Below the pieces are notes generated by a model. That model did not search any database and was not told where the DNA came from. It was given only the letters and a program-made list of their open reading frames with translations. Source: Silvibacterium bohemicum (lineage in GTDB: Bacteria > Acidobacteriota > Terriglobia > Terriglobales > Acidobacteriaceae). From it: 64,000 bases of DNA. The stretch is from the NCBI RefSeq assembly GCF_001006305.1, contig NZ_LBHJ01000003.1, positions 1,006,631-1,070,630 of the forward strand. The letters are read 5' to 3'. Position numbers and translations under genes: made by a program. This document shows, in pieces, positions 32,064 to 41,167 of this stretch (position 1 is the first letter of the stretch; each line of letters begins with the position of its first letter).

Positions 32064-32313
32064 GAAAAAGTCACCTCAGCGGTCACCACAAATTCTGTCA
32101 TCCTGAATGGTTTTAGGTAGGGCATGGCTTCAGCCATGCCATAAAACACCCGAACAAATACGGCTTCAGCCCCTGAGGTATGTCTCCATATCTCCGTAAT
32201 AAACGCTTAGAAAACAAGAACCGGGTGCCCCACATCTCGCTTCTGAGATGTGGGATTCCACGACCGTAGTTATCATCACGAATCTTGCGCCGAAGGCGCA
32301 ATCGCCTGGACGG
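32064..32313. other. Repeat-rich gap
   Basis: 250 bp between two minus-strand genes. It contains a TTCA-loop hairpin (32121-32140), a second less perfect 'ggcttcagccc' copy near 32162, and composite repeat copy D (32229-32322). No gene is supported. Confidence 0.75.
32121..32140. repeat. TTCA-loop hairpin (copy 2)
   Basis: GGCATGGC-TTCA-GCCATGCC, an 8-bp perfect stem of exactly 20 nt like the copies at 9028, 36193 and 39926, with different but compensated stem bases. Confidence 0.85.
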
Positions 32314-32322
32314 CTAGTCCTG
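32229..32322. repeat. Composite intergenic repeat, copy D
   Basis: Hairpin CCCACATCTC-gcttct-GAGATGTGGG (32229-32254), palindrome GCGCC-GAA-GGCGC (32287-32299) and the phrase 'aatcgcctggacggc' with 'tagtcctg'. The stop codon of the Gfo/Idh gene (TAG, 32314-32316 on the minus strand) lies inside the phrase. Confidence 0.9.
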
Positions 32323-33456
32323 TGGCAGCGGCTTCAAGGTGATCGTCTTCCCCTCGGCCGCCGAATGCCTTGCCGCATCCAGAATCTGCACCACCGTCAT
32401 ATTCGTTGCGAGCCCGGTCAGATCGTCCTTCGGATCGAGCTGCTTGCGAACCACTACCGCCAGATAGTGCAGGGAAGTATCCTCGGGCGGAGTGAGCGGC
32501 GTTGCCGTGCTCTCTTCTTCCGCTCCGCGATCGCTGGTGCGAACCTTGATCTCCGTAGGATTCACCGCAATCGCATACGCCGTGGTCCCATAGATTTCCA
32601 TGTCCTTGCGGCCGAAGGTCCAGTTCCATGACGGCATGAGCACCGCCTGCGTATGCGGATAGCGCAGGATGATGGTCGCATCGTCGTCCACATGCGGATA
32701 GATGCCGGGCTTGTCGGTCTGCGCTACAGCCGTAACCGATATTGGTGCTTCGCCATGCATCAGCACCGTCATGAGGTCGGCTCCGTAGCAGCCGAAGTCG
32801 TAGAGCGCTCCAGCGCCGTTGAGCGCGGGGTCGGTCAGCCACTTCAGGAACTCGGGCTGCACGTTGATCTCCTTCGGCCCGCCGTGACCGTCGTGCACCA
32901 CAACCTTGCGCACCTCGCCCAGCTTGCCCGCGGCCGCCATATCCATCACCGCTTTGTTGCTCGAGTACCAGGTGGTCTCATAGTTCACCATCACCTGAAT
33001 ATGGTGCTCGCGCGCGGCTTTCCGAATGGCCAGCGCATCGGCCACGGAGAGAGTGAGCGGCTTCTCGACCATCACGTCGAGATTGTGCGCCGCTGCCGCT
33101 TCGATCACCCGCCGATGGTCGCCGACCGAGGTGTAAACCAGCAGCGCCTGTGGATGCCGGGCGGCAATCGCCTCATCCAGGCTCGAATAGAACAGGCTGT
33201 GGTCGAGATGAAAATTCTTCTCCGCCTTCTCGCGTAGCGCCGGGTCGGCATCGACGACACCCACCAGCTCGGCCTCATGCTGGCGCGGGAAAGCGCCTAG
33301 AAAGCCATCGACGTGTCCGTGCTCAAGGCCCACAATAACCACGCGAACCGGCTGATCGGACTGTGCGTGAGCGGAAAGAATGTTTGCGGTGAAAAGTGCA
33401 GCAGAAAGAAAAACAGCAGCGGGGAGTTTCCTGCGGAATGCCATGCCTTTCATCAT
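32314..33456 (-). CDS. Exported Gfo/Idh/MocA family oxidoreductase
   Basis: A 380-residue protein with a signal peptide (FRRKLPAAVFLSAALFTANILSAHA in part). The Rossmann domain carries 'VVIVGLEHGHV', 'LVGVVDADPALREKA' and the catalytic-site 'VMVEKPLTLS'; the C-terminal domain has 'GAGALYDFGCYGADLM'. Members oxidise or reduce sugars and related compounds with NAD(P). The first glycine motif reads GLEHGH instead of GxGxxG, so dinucleotide binding may be altered. An exported member is usual in Bacteroidetes and Acidobacteria. Its final codons and stop codon come from composite repeat D. Confidence 0.85.
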   Translation of the reverse strand: MMKGMAFRRKLPAAVFLSAALFTANILSAHAQSDQPVRVVIVGLEHGHVDGFLGAFPRQHEAELVGVVDADPALREKAEKNFHLDHSLFYSSLDEAIAARHPQALLVYTSVGDHRRVIEAAAAHNLDVMVEKPLTLSVADALAIRKAAREHHIQVMVNYETTWYSSNKAVMDMAAAGKLGEVRKVVVHDGHGGPKEINVQPEFLKWLTDPALNGAGALYDFGCYGADLMTVLMHGEAPISVTAVAQTDKPGIYPHVDDDATIILRYPHTQAVLMPSWNWTFGRKDMEIYGTTAYAIAVNPTEIKVRTSDRGAEEESTATPLTPPEDTSLHYLAVVVRKQLDPKDDLTGLATNMTVVQILDAARHSAAEGKTITLKPLPQD

Positions 33457-33510
33457 AAGACGTCAGTCACGATTCGGAGATCCGCCGTCACAGATGGAGA
33501 GCCGTGAGAT

Positions 33511-33596
33511 CCCATGTCTCAAAAGCGAGACATGGGGCACCCGGCACCGGTGGAGGGATTTTGCGCCGAAGGCACGGATCGCTGGACGCGTAGTCC
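33511..33596. repeat. Composite intergenic repeat, copy E (compensated hairpin)
   Basis: The hairpin 33511-33536 is CCCATGTCTC-aaaagc-GAGACATGGG; relative to the other copies it is inverted (its loop is the reverse complement of gctttt) and carries two base changes that are matched on the opposite arm. The phrase at 33561-33596 ('gcgccgaaggcacgg...ctggacgcgtagtcc', abbreviated) is degenerate. Confidence 0.8.
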
Positions 33597-33681
33597 ATTG
33601 CCACTGGTTCTTGGCCAGTGTTAGCCTCGGAGTGTTCCGTTTCCATCGAATTCATTTCGTACCCGGGAGACACACCCATTC

Positions 33682-35082
33682 ATGCAGACGAGCTATAACG
33701 GACTGCCCCTGCCCGCGGGCGGCGAGGCGATCCAGTACGCCGACGGCAAGTTCACCGTCCCCAATCACCCCATCATTCCTTTCATCGAAGGCGACGGTAC
33801 CGGACGCGACATCTGGCGCGCCTCGCAGCGTGTCTTCGATGCGGCTGTAGAGAAGGCTTACGGCGGCAAGCGGTCGGTGAAGTGGTTCGAAATTTACGCC
33901 GGCGAAAAAGCTTATCGCGAGTTCAAGAACTGGCTGCCCGACGACTCCGTGGCTGCTGCCAGGGATCTCCGCGTCTCCATCAAGGGACCGCTGACCACGC
34001 CGGTAGGCGGCGGCATCCGCTCACTGAACGTGGCCCTGCGCCAGATCATGGATCTCTACACCTGCGTGCGTCCGGTAAAGTATTACGCCGGCGTGCCCAG
34101 CCCGGTAAAACATCCTGAAAAACTCGACGTCGTGATCTTCCGCGAGAACACCGAAGACGTGTACGCGGGCATCGAGTTCCGCGAAGGCACGCCCGAGGTC
34201 AAGAAGCTGATCAGCTTTCTCAACGACGAGATGCTGAAGGGCGGCAAGAAGAAGATTCGCGAAGATTCGGGTGTAGGCATCAAGCCCATCTCCATCACCG
34301 GAACCAAACGGCTGGTGCGCAACGCGATCAAATACGCGCTGGAGTACGGCCGCAAGTCGGTCACGCTCGTCCATAAGGGCAACATCCAGAAATTCACCGA
34401 AGGCGCATTCCGCGAGTGGGGCTACGAGGTCGCGGTCGATGAGTTTCGCGACCAGGTAGTGACCGAGCGTGAGAGCTGGATCCTCGGCAATCAGGAAGCG
34501 AATCCTAAACTCACCGTCGAGGAGAACGCGGCATTGATCGAACCCGGCCTGGAGTTCGGATCGGACGACTTCCGCAAAGAGCTTTTCGCGGAAGTCAAAT
34601 CCGTCCTCGATTCGATCGGCAAATCGCACGGCAACGGCCAGTGGAAGAAGAAAGTCCTCATCAACGACCGTATCGCCGACTCCATCTTCCAGCAGGTCAT
34701 CATCCGGCCCGAGGAGTATTCCATCCTCGCCTGCCCCAATCTCAACGGCGATTACATCTCTGACGCCTGCGCGGCGCAGGTGGGCGGCCTGGGCATTGCC
34801 CCAGGCGCCAACATTGGAGACGGATACGCGGTCTTCGAAGCCACGCACGGCACGGCGCCCAAATATGCCGATAAGGATGTCATTAATCCCGGCTCGGTCA
34901 TGCTCTCCGGCGTGATGTTGTTTGAATTTCTCGGCTGGAAGGAAGCTGCGAAGCTGATCGAGTCGTCTATAGAGAAAACCATTCAGCAAAAGTTCGTGAC
35001 CTACGACTTCGAGCGCCAGATGCAGGGCGCAACGAAGGTGAAGACCAGCGAATTTGCCACACACATGATTGCAAATATGTAG
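33682..35082 (+). CDS. icd: NADP-dependent isocitrate dehydrogenase
   Basis: A 466-residue TCA-cycle enzyme that decarboxylates isocitrate to 2-oxoglutarate. Motifs: '[15 protein letters not shown]', the substrate loop '[22 protein letters not shown]' in part (phosphorylatable Ser region of the E. coli type), '[16 protein letters not shown]', '[19 protein letters not shown]' and '[20 protein letters not shown]'. It is somewhat longer than E. coli Icd. GGGAG lies 12 bases upstream. The stop codon TAG forms the start of a composite repeat copy. mdh follows 84 bp downstream on the same strand. Confidence 0.95.
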   Translation: MQTSYNGLPLPAGGEAIQYADGKFTVPNHPIIPFIEGDGTGRDIWRASQRVFDAAVEKAYGGKRSVKWFEIYAGEKAYREFKNWLPDDSVAAARDLRVSIKGPLTTPVGGGIRSLNVALRQIMDLYTCVRPVKYYAGVPSPVKHPEKLDVVIFRENTEDVYAGIEFREGTPEVKKLISFLNDEMLKGGKKKIREDSGVGIKPISITGTKRLVRNAIKYALEYGRKSVTLVHKGNIQKFTEGAFREWGYEVAVDEFRDQVVTERESWILGNQEANPKLTVEENAALIEPGLEFGSDDFRKELFAEVKSVLDSIGKSHGNGQWKKKVLINDRIADSIFQQVIIRPEEYSILACPNLNGDYISDACAAQVGGLGIAPGANIGDGYAVFEATHGTAPKYADKDVINPGSVMLSGVMLFEFLGWKEAAKLIESSIEKTIQQKFVTYDFERQMQGATKVKTSEFATHMIANM

Positions 35083-35115
35083 GACTGGCCGTCCAGGCAA
35101 TCGCGCCTTCGGCGC
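35080..35115. repeat. Composite repeat phrase fused to the icd stop codon (copy H)
   Basis: 'TAGGACTGGCCGTCCAGG' and 'caatcgcgccttcggcgc' run inverted relative to copies B-D. The T of the stop codon is followed directly by the repeat end AGGACT. The GCGCC-TTC-GGCGC palindrome is at 35103-35115; the CCCACATCTC hairpin is absent. Confidence 0.85.
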
Positions 35116-35166
35116 AAACCCTGACTTAGTCTCGGCCTTAACGTGTTGTTTTAAAGAAGGAGAAGC

Positions 35167-36093
35167 ATGCGAAAGAAAGTAACGATTGTCGGCGCAGGAA
35201 ACGTGGGCGCAACGGCTGCGCACTGGATTGCGTCGAAGGAATTGGCGGACGTCGTCCTCATCGATGTAGTCGAGGGCATTCCGCAGGGCAAGGGGCTCGA
35301 TCTGCTCGAGGCCATGCCCATCGAGAAGCGCGACGCGCACATCATCGGCACCAACGACTACGCCGACACGGCGAATTCCGACGTCGTCGTGATTACGGCT
35401 GGCATTCCGCGCAAGCCAGGCATGAGCCGCGACGATTTGCTGCAGACCAATTACAAAATCATGTCGGACGTGGTCGGCAAGGTCGTCGCCAACTCGCCGG
35501 ACAGCATCCTCGTCATCGTTTCGAATCCTCTCGACGCCATGGCTCAGGCCGCTTATCGCCAGGCGAAGTTCAATCGCGAACGCGTCATCGGCATGGCCGG
35601 CGTACTCGACTCGGCGCGCTTCCGCACCTTCATCGCCGAAGAGCTGAAGGTCTCGGTCGAGAACGTGACGGCGTTCGTCCTCGGAGGCCACGGCGACACC
35701 ATGGTTCCTCTGCCGCGTTATTCAACGGTGGCCGGTATACCCATCACCGAGCTGATCGAGAAATCGCGCCTCGATGCCATCGTGCAGCGTACGCGCGACG
35801 GCGGCGCGGAGATTGTGAAGTATCTGAAGACGGGCAGCGCCTACTACGCTCCTTCAGCCGCAGCGGTCGAGATGGTCGAGGCCATCCTCAAGGACAAGAA
35901 AAAGATTTTGCCTTGCGCCGCATATCTCGAAGGCGAGTACGGCATCAGCGGATACTACATCGGCGTGCCTTGCAAGCTGGGAGCCCGCGGACTCGAGCAG
36001 ATCATCGAGATCAAGCTGACTCCCGAGGAAGATGCTGCACTGAAGAAGAGCGCCGAGGCCGTCAAGGAGCTCTGCGCAGTCATCGGCGTCTAG
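35167..36093 (+). CDS. mdh: Malate dehydrogenase (LDH-like type)
   Basis: A 308-residue enzyme converting malate and oxaloacetate with NAD. The NAD motif is '[17 protein letters not shown]', an acidic residue ends strand 2 ('VVLIDVVEG'), the active loop is '[17 protein letters not shown]', and the catalytic His is in '[17 protein letters not shown]'. The substrate-specificity position (Arg in 'PRKPG') supports malate rather than lactate. AGAAGGAG precedes the ATG. It follows icd, so two TCA-cycle genes are together. A hairpin with a pyrimidine tail at 36292 may end the transcript. Confidence 0.95.
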   Translation: MRKKVTIVGAGNVGATAAHWIASKELADVVLIDVVEGIPQGKGLDLLEAMPIEKRDAHIIGTNDYADTANSDVVVITAGIPRKPGMSRDDLLQTNYKIMSDVVGKVVANSPDSILVIVSNPLDAMAQAAYRQAKFNRERVIGMAGVLDSARFRTFIAEELKVSVENVTAFVLGGHGDTMVPLPRYSTVAGIPITELIEKSRLDAIVQRTRDGGAEIVKYLKTGSAYYAPSAAAVEMVEAILKDKKKILPCAAYLEGEYGISGYYIGVPCKLGARGLEQIIEIKLTPEEDAALKKSAEAVKELCAVIGV

Positions 36094-36192
36094 GCTTCGC
36101 GCCTGGTGACACGCGGCTTCGCCTCGATCTCGGCCTGCCTTTCTGGCGGGCTCGGGTTGATGAAAAACCTGCGATTTGTTCCTCGGAGGGAG

Positions 36193-36212
36193 CGTGAGGC
36201 TTCAGCCTCACG
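36193..36212. repeat. TTCA-loop hairpin (copy 3)
   Basis: CGTGAGGC-TTCA-GCCTCACG, 8-bp perfect stem; a smaller relative AGGGC-ttca-GCCCT follows at 36233-36246. Confidence 0.85.
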
Positions 36213-36291
36213 ATTATGTCAATGAAATTCAGAGGGCTTCAGCCCTGGGCTTTTCTTTCCTAAACTAGATCCAGCATTGCCATCAATTACC

Positions 36292-36320
36292 GCCCGCCTT
36301 TCTGGCGGGCCTTCTCTTTT
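36292..36320 (+). terminator. Probable intrinsic terminator downstream of mdh
   Basis: GCCCGCC-tttct-GGCGGGC (36292-36310), a 7-bp GC stem, is followed by CTTCTCTTTT. A weaker relative (cctgcctttctggcggg) lies at 36136-36150. The distance to the mdh stop (about 200 bp) is long, so the link is tentative. Confidence 0.5.
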
Positions 36321-36829
36321 GCGCGGCAATCCGTTTCCATATCCGTGCATCTAAGCGGGAATAATCCCCCGATTAGGGGTGTTCTTTTCTCCAGAGGGAT
36401 CGACGGGACGCATCGCGTGGCAGATGGGCGCCTAAGGCGTTCTAACCCAAAGATTCAGGATGTTAGCGGACAATTTTTAACGTTTGCTATAGATGCAACA
36501 CTTTGTCTTAGAAGACCTAAGTCAAGCAAGGCTTTCATGATTCTGCGGAAATTTCAGGGCATAAGAGAAGCGTTCTCGCGGGCGGATCAATCCACAAATC
36601 GGCGGTATTGGTTGACAAATGCTCATCGGCAAGCCATGCTTAGGCAGAAGCCGAGCACGAGTGGCCAGGCGTTTTTCGCCGCGACTTTTTTACGAACGCC
36701 ATGCGTTCCCAGTGGGCCAGCAGGCCCTTTCCGCGCGCCAAGCGCGAATTTGTTTGGAATTACTTTTCGAAATAACCGGAAGTATGTTTCGAGTAGGCCA
36801 GCAACCACACTAATCAACCTGGGGGAAAT
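36321..36829. other. Long untranslated stretch upstream of the UDP-sugar dehydrogenase
   Basis: Together with the preceding hairpins this makes a 736-bp gap. It is less GC-rich than its surroundings, contains small palindromes (aatccccc-gatta-ggggt near 36363; GGCGCC-taa-GGCGt near 36428) and no recognisable gene; a 162-codon frame across it has no family features. TTGACA at 36613 lacks a good -10. It probably contains the promoter and leader of the downstream gene. Confidence 0.55.
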
Positions 36830-38245
36830 ATGAGCCAACCGGTGTCAATCGCAGTCGTAGGTTCCGGGTACGTAGGCCTGGTGGCCGCGGCCTGCTTCGC
36901 TGAAATGGGTCATCACGTAATCTGCGTCGATAACGATGAATCCAAGGTCAAAATGCTGCGCGAAGGCGGCATCCCGATCCACGAAGATTATCTGCCTGAG
37001 CTGCTCAATCGCCATCGCTTGAACAAGGTCGAGTTCACCTCCGATCTCAAGTCGGCGACCCAGCGTTCGCAGGCCATCTTCATCGCCGTCGGAACCCCGC
37101 AGAGCAAGACCGGCAGCGCTGATCTCTCCTATGTCGACGCCGTCGCCAGCGAGATTGCCCGCTCCATCGATGGCTACAAAGTCATCGTCGAGAAGAGCAC
37201 CGTTCCGGTCTACACCAACGAATGGATTCGCCGCGTGATCGAGCGCAATGGCGTACCCAAGGATCTCTTCGACGTAGCCTCGAACCCCGAGTTCCTGCGT
37301 GAAGGCACGGCCGTGGTCGACTTCCTGCATGCCGATCGCATCGTGGTTGGCGTCGAAAGCGAGCGCGCCGGCAAGCTGATGAGCGATATTTATGCCCCTC
37401 TCACCTCGGGCGAATACTACAAACTGCCGCAGGCGGTTCCGGGCAGCCTGAACGAGAACAATCCTCCGCCCTTCCTGCTCACTTCCACCAAGGCCGCGGA
37501 GCTCATCAAGCATGCCTCGAACGCCTTTCTGGCCATGAAGATTTCCTTCATCAACGTCGTCTCCAACATCTGCGAAGCGGTCGGCGCCGACGTGGAGCAG
37601 GTGGCCAAGGGTATCGGCAGTGACTCGCGCATCGGACCCAAGTTCCTCCGCGCCGGCATCGGTTACGGCGGCTCCTGCTTCCCGAAAGACGTTGCGGCAT
37701 TCCGCTATGTCGCCGAGCAGCTGGGCGTCGACTTCGACCTGCTCAAGGAAGTCGAGTCCATCAACGAAGAGCAGAAGAAGCGCTTCTTCCAGAAGGTGCG
37801 TGCCGCTCTCTGGACCTTCCGCGGCAAGAAGCTCGGCGTACTCGGCCTCGCCTTCAAGGGTGGCACCGATGACATCCGCGAGTCTCCAGCACTCGACATC
37901 GTGGAGCAGTTGCTGAAGGAGGGCGCACACATCGCGGCCTTCGATCCGGCTGCAACCCCGCGCGCCAAGGAAGTAATTCCGCCGTCCGCCTTCATGCGTT
38001 ACGTCGACGATCCCTACGAGGCCGCAGCCGATGCCGATGCGCTGCTGATCCTCAGCGACTGGCACGAGTTCAGCGAGCTTGATCTGGACAAGTTGCATTA
38101 CACGCTGCGTTACCCGATCGTGATCGATGGACGCAACCTGTACGATCCGGCCGAGATGATCGAGCGCGGCTTCAACTACCTCAGCGTGGGACGCCCCGCA
38201 CACCAGCACACACGCGACCTGACCGTCGGACATCGCCTCCCGTAG
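36830..38245 (+). CDS. ugd: UDP-glucose 6-dehydrogenase family protein
   Basis: A 471-residue enzyme making UDP-glucuronate (or a related uronate) for surface polysaccharides. Motifs: 'VAVVGSGYVGLVAAACFAEMGHHV' in part, 'FIAVGTPQ', 'VEKSTVPVYT', 'SNPEFLREGTAVVDF', 'LIKHASNAFLAMKISFIN', and the catalytic-Cys stretch 'GIGYGGSCFPKDVAAF'. The C-terminal domain has 'LGVLGLAFKGGTDDIRESPA'. A GDP-mannose dehydrogenase is the main alternative. GGGGGAA lies just before the ATG. A strong bidirectional terminator follows at 38266. Confidence 0.93.
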   Translation: MSQPVSIAVVGSGYVGLVAAACFAEMGHHVICVDNDESKVKMLREGGIPIHEDYLPELLNRHRLNKVEFTSDLKSATQRSQAIFIAVGTPQSKTGSADLSYVDAVASEIARSIDGYKVIVEKSTVPVYTNEWIRRVIERNGVPKDLFDVASNPEFLREGTAVVDFLHADRIVVGVESERAGKLMSDIYAPLTSGEYYKLPQAVPGSLNENNPPPFLLTSTKAAELIKHASNAFLAMKISFINVVSNICEAVGADVEQVAKGIGSDSRIGPKFLRAGIGYGGSCFPKDVAAFRYVAEQLGVDFDLLKEVESINEEQKKRFFQKVRAALWTFRGKKLGVLGLAFKGGTDDIRESPALDIVEQLLKEGAHIAAFDPAATPRAKEVIPPSAFMRYVDDPYEAAADADALLILSDWHEFSELDLDKLHYTLRYPIVIDGRNLYDPAEMIERGFNYLSVGRPAHQHTRDLTVGHRLP

Positions 38246-38265
38246 TCCGCATTGCTAAAACAACT

Positions 38266-38298
38266 CTGCGGCGCCGAAGATATTCTTCGGCGCCGCAG
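38266..38298. terminator. Bidirectional intrinsic terminator
   Basis: A 15-bp perfect GC-rich stem (left arm CTGCGGCGCCGAAGA, right arm 38284-38298) with loop TAT. It is preceded by AAAACA and followed by TGTTTT, so both strands have a U-run. It lies between ugd and the converging aminotransferase gene. Confidence 0.9.
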
Positions 38299-38335
38299 CT
38301 GTTTTGGGCTTGTTGACTACAGGTTCTCAGGCGTC

Positions 38336-39586
38336 TTATCGCGCCGATGCCGCCAGCCCCACGCCGTCTTTCTGAAACATGTGGCGAATCCCCCGTAGCG
38401 CCTGGCGTGTTCTTTCCTCGTTCTCGATGAGCGAGAAGCGGACGTGGCCGTCTCCATACTCTCCAAAGCCCACGCCGGGGCTCACAGCAACCTTCGCTTC
38501 CTTGAGCAAAAGCGTCGAAAACTCCAGCGACCCTAAATGCTTGTACGGCTCTGGAATAGGAGCCCACACGAACATCGTCGCCTTGGGCAGAGCCACCTCC
38601 CAGCCCAGCTTGTTGAGCCCTTGCACCAGCACATCGCGACGGCAGCGGTAAATCTCACATATATCAGTTACACATTCCTGCGGCCCTTCGAGCGCCAGGA
38701 TGGACGCGACCTGAATCGGCGTGAATGTCCCGTAGTCGAAGTAGCTCTTGAGGCGTGAGAGCGCGGAGACCAGCGTCTTGTTGCCCACCATGAAGCCTAC
38801 GCGCCATCCCGGCATGTTGTAGCTCTTCGAGAGCGTGAAGAACTCGACCGCGATATCGCGAGCTCCCGGCACTTCGAGGATCGAGGGCGCGCGAAAGCCG
38901 TCGAAGACAATATCGGCGTACGCCAGATCGTGTACCAGATAGATTCCATGCTGCCGGCACAGGTCCACAACGCGCTCGAAAAAGCTGAGATCGACACATT
39001 GCGTGGTCGGATTGGCAGGGAAGTTGAGGATCAGCATCTTCGGCTTGGGATACATCAGCGGGATGGTCTGTTCCAGTTCCGCGAGAAAGCTGTCCGTGTC
39101 GTGAATAGCCACGCTGCGGATGTTCGCGCCCGCGATGACCGGTCCGTAGATGTGAATCGGATAGCTGGGATTGGGCACCAGCACCACATCGCCCTGGTCG
39201 AGCGTGGCCAGGCAGAGGTGCGCAATGCCTTCCTTCGAGCCGATGGTGACGATGGCCTCGGTGTCGGGATCGATCGCGACGTTGTAGCGGCGCTCGTACC
39301 AATGCGCAATCGCGCGGCGCAGCCTGGGGATGCCCTTGGAAAGGGAATAGCGGTGCGTGTCCGGCTTGCGCGCTGCCTCAATCATCTTGTCCACAATGTG
39401 TTGCGGCGTGGCCCCGTCGGGATTGCCCATGCCGAAGTCAATGATGTCTTCGCCCCTGCGGCGCGCGGAGGCCTTCAGCTCGCCGGTGATGTTGAAGACG
39501 TAGGCTGGGAGGCGCTTGATTCTGGAGAACTCTTCCAAGGTTTCCTCGGGTAATTTGATTCCAACTATTGTCTCAGAAAGCAGCAT
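38336..39586 (-). CDS. Alanine aminotransferase-like PLP enzyme (AlaC type)
   Basis: About 416 residues, fold type I aminotransferase. N-terminal '[40 protein letters not shown]' (in part) is nearly diagnostic for the AlaC/YfdZ group, which makes alanine from pyruvate and glutamate. PLP site: 'NFPANPTTQ', '[15 protein letters not shown]' and the Schiff-base Lys in '[16 protein letters not shown]'; the substrate-carboxylate Arg is in '[19 protein letters not shown]' in part. The start is unsure: ATG 39586 is used; an ATG 24 codons upstream (39658) adds a hydrophobic segment without similarity. Confidence 0.88.
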   Translation of the reverse strand: MLLSETIVGIKLPEETLEEFSRIKRLPAYVFNITGELKASARRRGEDIIDFGMGNPDGATPQHIVDKMIEAARKPDTHRYSLSKGIPRLRRAIAHWYERRYNVAIDPDTEAIVTIGSKEGIAHLCLATLDQGDVVLVPNPSYPIHIYGPVIAGANIRSVAIHDTDSFLAELEQTIPLMYPKPKMLILNFPANPTTQCVDLSFFERVVDLCRQHGIYLVHDLAYADIVFDGFRAPSILEVPGARDIAVEFFTLSKSYNMPGWRVGFMVGNKTLVSALSRLKSYFDYGTFTPIQVASILALEGPQECVTDICEIYRCRRDVLVQGLNKLGWEVALPKATMFVWAPIPEPYKHLGSLEFSTLLLKEAKVAVSPGVGFGEYGDGHVRFSLIENEERTRQALRGIRHMFQKDGVGLAASAR

Positions 39587-39736
39587 CAAAGCAGAGGGCA
39601 GGGAAAGCAAAACCTCTTGCCAAGGAACCGCAGCCAGCAATGTCGTCGCATAAATCACACGCTCCCCGCCGCACTCAAAATCGCGTGAAACGATTTTCCG
39701 TTTCCTGCACTATCCAAGCGTCGAGAAGAGGCGGCT

Positions 39737-39830
39737 TCTAGAGGCTGTCTGGCTCTGTTGATATCCGCCTCTCTCTCGAAACTTGTCATCCTGAGCGAGC
39801 AAAGCGAGTCGAAGGACCTGCAGTTTGCCC
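39737..39830. repeat. 'gtcatcctgag...gaaggacctgcag' dispersed repeat
   Basis: The parts 'agaggctgtctggc', 'ttgtcatcctgagcgag' and 'cgaaggacctgcagt' occur in the same order at 62383-62475. It is a subtype of the element at 3664-3751. Confidence 0.7.
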
Positions 39831-39925
39831 GCGCAACCACCAATTTTGTGCTTGCACCCCACACATTGAATTCAGGGGGAAGCATGTCAACACAGCTCGG
39901 CTGTCTCATGAAAGTTTCGTATCAG

Positions 39926-39945
39926 GGCACGACTTCAGTCGTGCC
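39926..39945. repeat. TTCA-loop hairpin (copy 4)
   Basis: GGCACGAC-TTCA-GTCGTGCC, 8-bp perfect stem. Flanked by 'gtctcatgaaag' and 'gtatcagg' as at 9028-9047. Confidence 0.85.
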
Positions 39946-40013
39946 GCTTCGGACTCTGGAATGACTGGACTTTAGCCCTGGAAGGGCTCTCATCAATCGG
40001 GATGAGACCAGTT

Positions 40014-40619
40014 TTAGTAAAGGGCGTCGCCCGCTTCGCCTGCGACCGATTCAAGAAAGCTTGCCAGGAGGGCGATGCGAGGCTGCGCCAGACGTCGCGT
40101 GGGCTCCAGGCGAATCTGCGAAGGCAGCTGAGCAAGAGATTTGCGCAGGACGGTGACAATGTCGCTGAAGCGGGGATAGCGGGTGTCGCGCCCCACCTTG
40201 GAGACGTTGCGCAGAATGCCGATGGCGCCCAGCTGCTCCAGGATGTCGGCATCGCGAAGGATGGTGGCTTCGAGGGTTTGTGGATCGTCATGCGGCTGGT
40301 GCGTGCGGATGGCGTCGAGAACGGCAGGGATTTTTTCAGAAGGGAAGCCGGATTGCATAAGTAAATCCGGAGTACGGGAGCAGGCATAGTGAACATGATC
40401 CCACCGTTGCAAAGCTTCGATCTCTTCCGGCCGATTGCCCACGAAGACTCCGAGATCGTGAAGCCACGCTGCCGCAAAGACAACGTCGTCATCGTAGGCC
40501 ATGTCTTCGCCGATCTGCCGGGTAAGAGCGTAGAGCCGCGGCTGATGGCCAAACTTGTCTACGGGACGCGCTTCTTCTTCGATGATACGTACGATTGCGC
40601 TGCGAAAATCCTGGCTCAT
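40014..40619 (-). CDS. HD-domain phosphohydrolase
   Basis: A 201-residue single-domain protein. Metal-site residues follow the HD pattern: His in 'KFGHQPRLYALTRQI', HD in 'FAAAWLHDLGVF', His in 'WDHVHYAC' and 'IRTHQPHDDP', and Asp in 'ILRDADILEQLGAIG'. Members act on nucleotides or other phosphate esters; the substrate is unknown. It resembles the YedJ-like group of small HD hydrolases. It is transcribed away from the glycosyltransferase region and not in an obvious operon. Confidence 0.82.
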   Translation of the reverse strand: MSQDFRSAIVRIIEEEARPVDKFGHQPRLYALTRQIGEDMAYDDDVVFAAAWLHDLGVFVGNRPEEIEALQRWDHVHYACSRTPDLLMQSGFPSEKIPAVLDAIRTHQPHDDPQTLEATILRDADILEQLGAIGILRNVSKVGRDTRYPRFSDIVTVLRKSLAQLPSQIRLEPTRRLAQPRIALLASFLESVAGEAGDALY

Positions 40620-41167
40620 GCGTTCATCTTATTGCAACATCCTGCCATCGGTGTCGCGCGATGATTCCAGCGATGTCGGGCAACAATCTTTCGTTTATTC
40701 CGAAACCAAAGGAAGGTTTCATCCGTGTTCTATGCAGAGAAACTATTCAAAATTGCAACCGTGAACCACACATTTATCCAGAAAACTCCTACTCATCGTT
40801 CTGACCAACTATCGCCCGCGTGTATGCATTGCTCACTGTTTCAAGATCGAGCAACCGGGTTACGAGAGATTGTTAAAAGAGGTACTTGGAAAGCCGGACG
40901 GAATGCTATATTAGTCACCGAATCGAAGTCTTTTTTACTCGACGGAGCCTCGCTGCCTTGAACTATCGCTGAGGCAGGTTCCACTGGGGTTTCGGGGCCA
41001 CGCACGATGTCGGGTTTGTTTGAATTGTGTGATCCGCTGCTCAGCCTTCACTTGCTACTTCCACTGCTCACTGGATGCGCCGCAAACTTGTCGGATCGAT
41101 TGTAGTCAAGGTGCGGCACTGGAAGTTCGACGGCTAGTTTCTAACAACGATAGGCTTTCGGAACTGC
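40620..41167. other. Long AT-richer gap upstream of the polysaccharide glycosyltransferase
   Basis: 548 bp with no recognisable gene. It is visibly richer in A and T than the genes around it. A CTGCCT...AGGCAG hairpin (about 40952-40978) lies near the right end, followed by 'ggggtttcggggccacgcacgatg', which has a faint likeness to cyclic di-GMP riboswitch sequence but lacks the conserved receptor parts. Probably promoter and leader of the 41168 gene. Confidence 0.55.

Larger units (their letters stand above)
39587..40013. other. Repeat-containing gap without a recognised gene
   Basis: Contains the element 39737-39830 ('gaggctgtctggc', 'gtcatcctgagcgagcaaagcg', 'gaaggacctgcag') and a TTCA-loop hairpin at 39926-39945. 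The same first element recurs at 62383-62475. Confidence 0.7.

Noticed and set aside
34021-35691. A 556-codon open frame antisense to icd and mdh
   Set aside because: It is the mirror frame of two clear genes with high third-position GC; no protein family is recognisable.
36345-36833. 162-codon frame upstream of ugd
   Set aside because: Mixed low-complexity composition, no ribosome-binding site or family features, and it overlaps the start of ugd.
36845-38233. A 462-codon open frame antisense to ugd
   Set aside because: Shadow of a strongly conserved enzyme gene; no domain or start signals.
40960-41030. Possible cyclic di-GMP riboswitch before the glycosyltransferase
   Set aside because: Only a short 'ccacgcac' likeness; the conserved helices and tetraloop-receptor cannot be assembled by eye.
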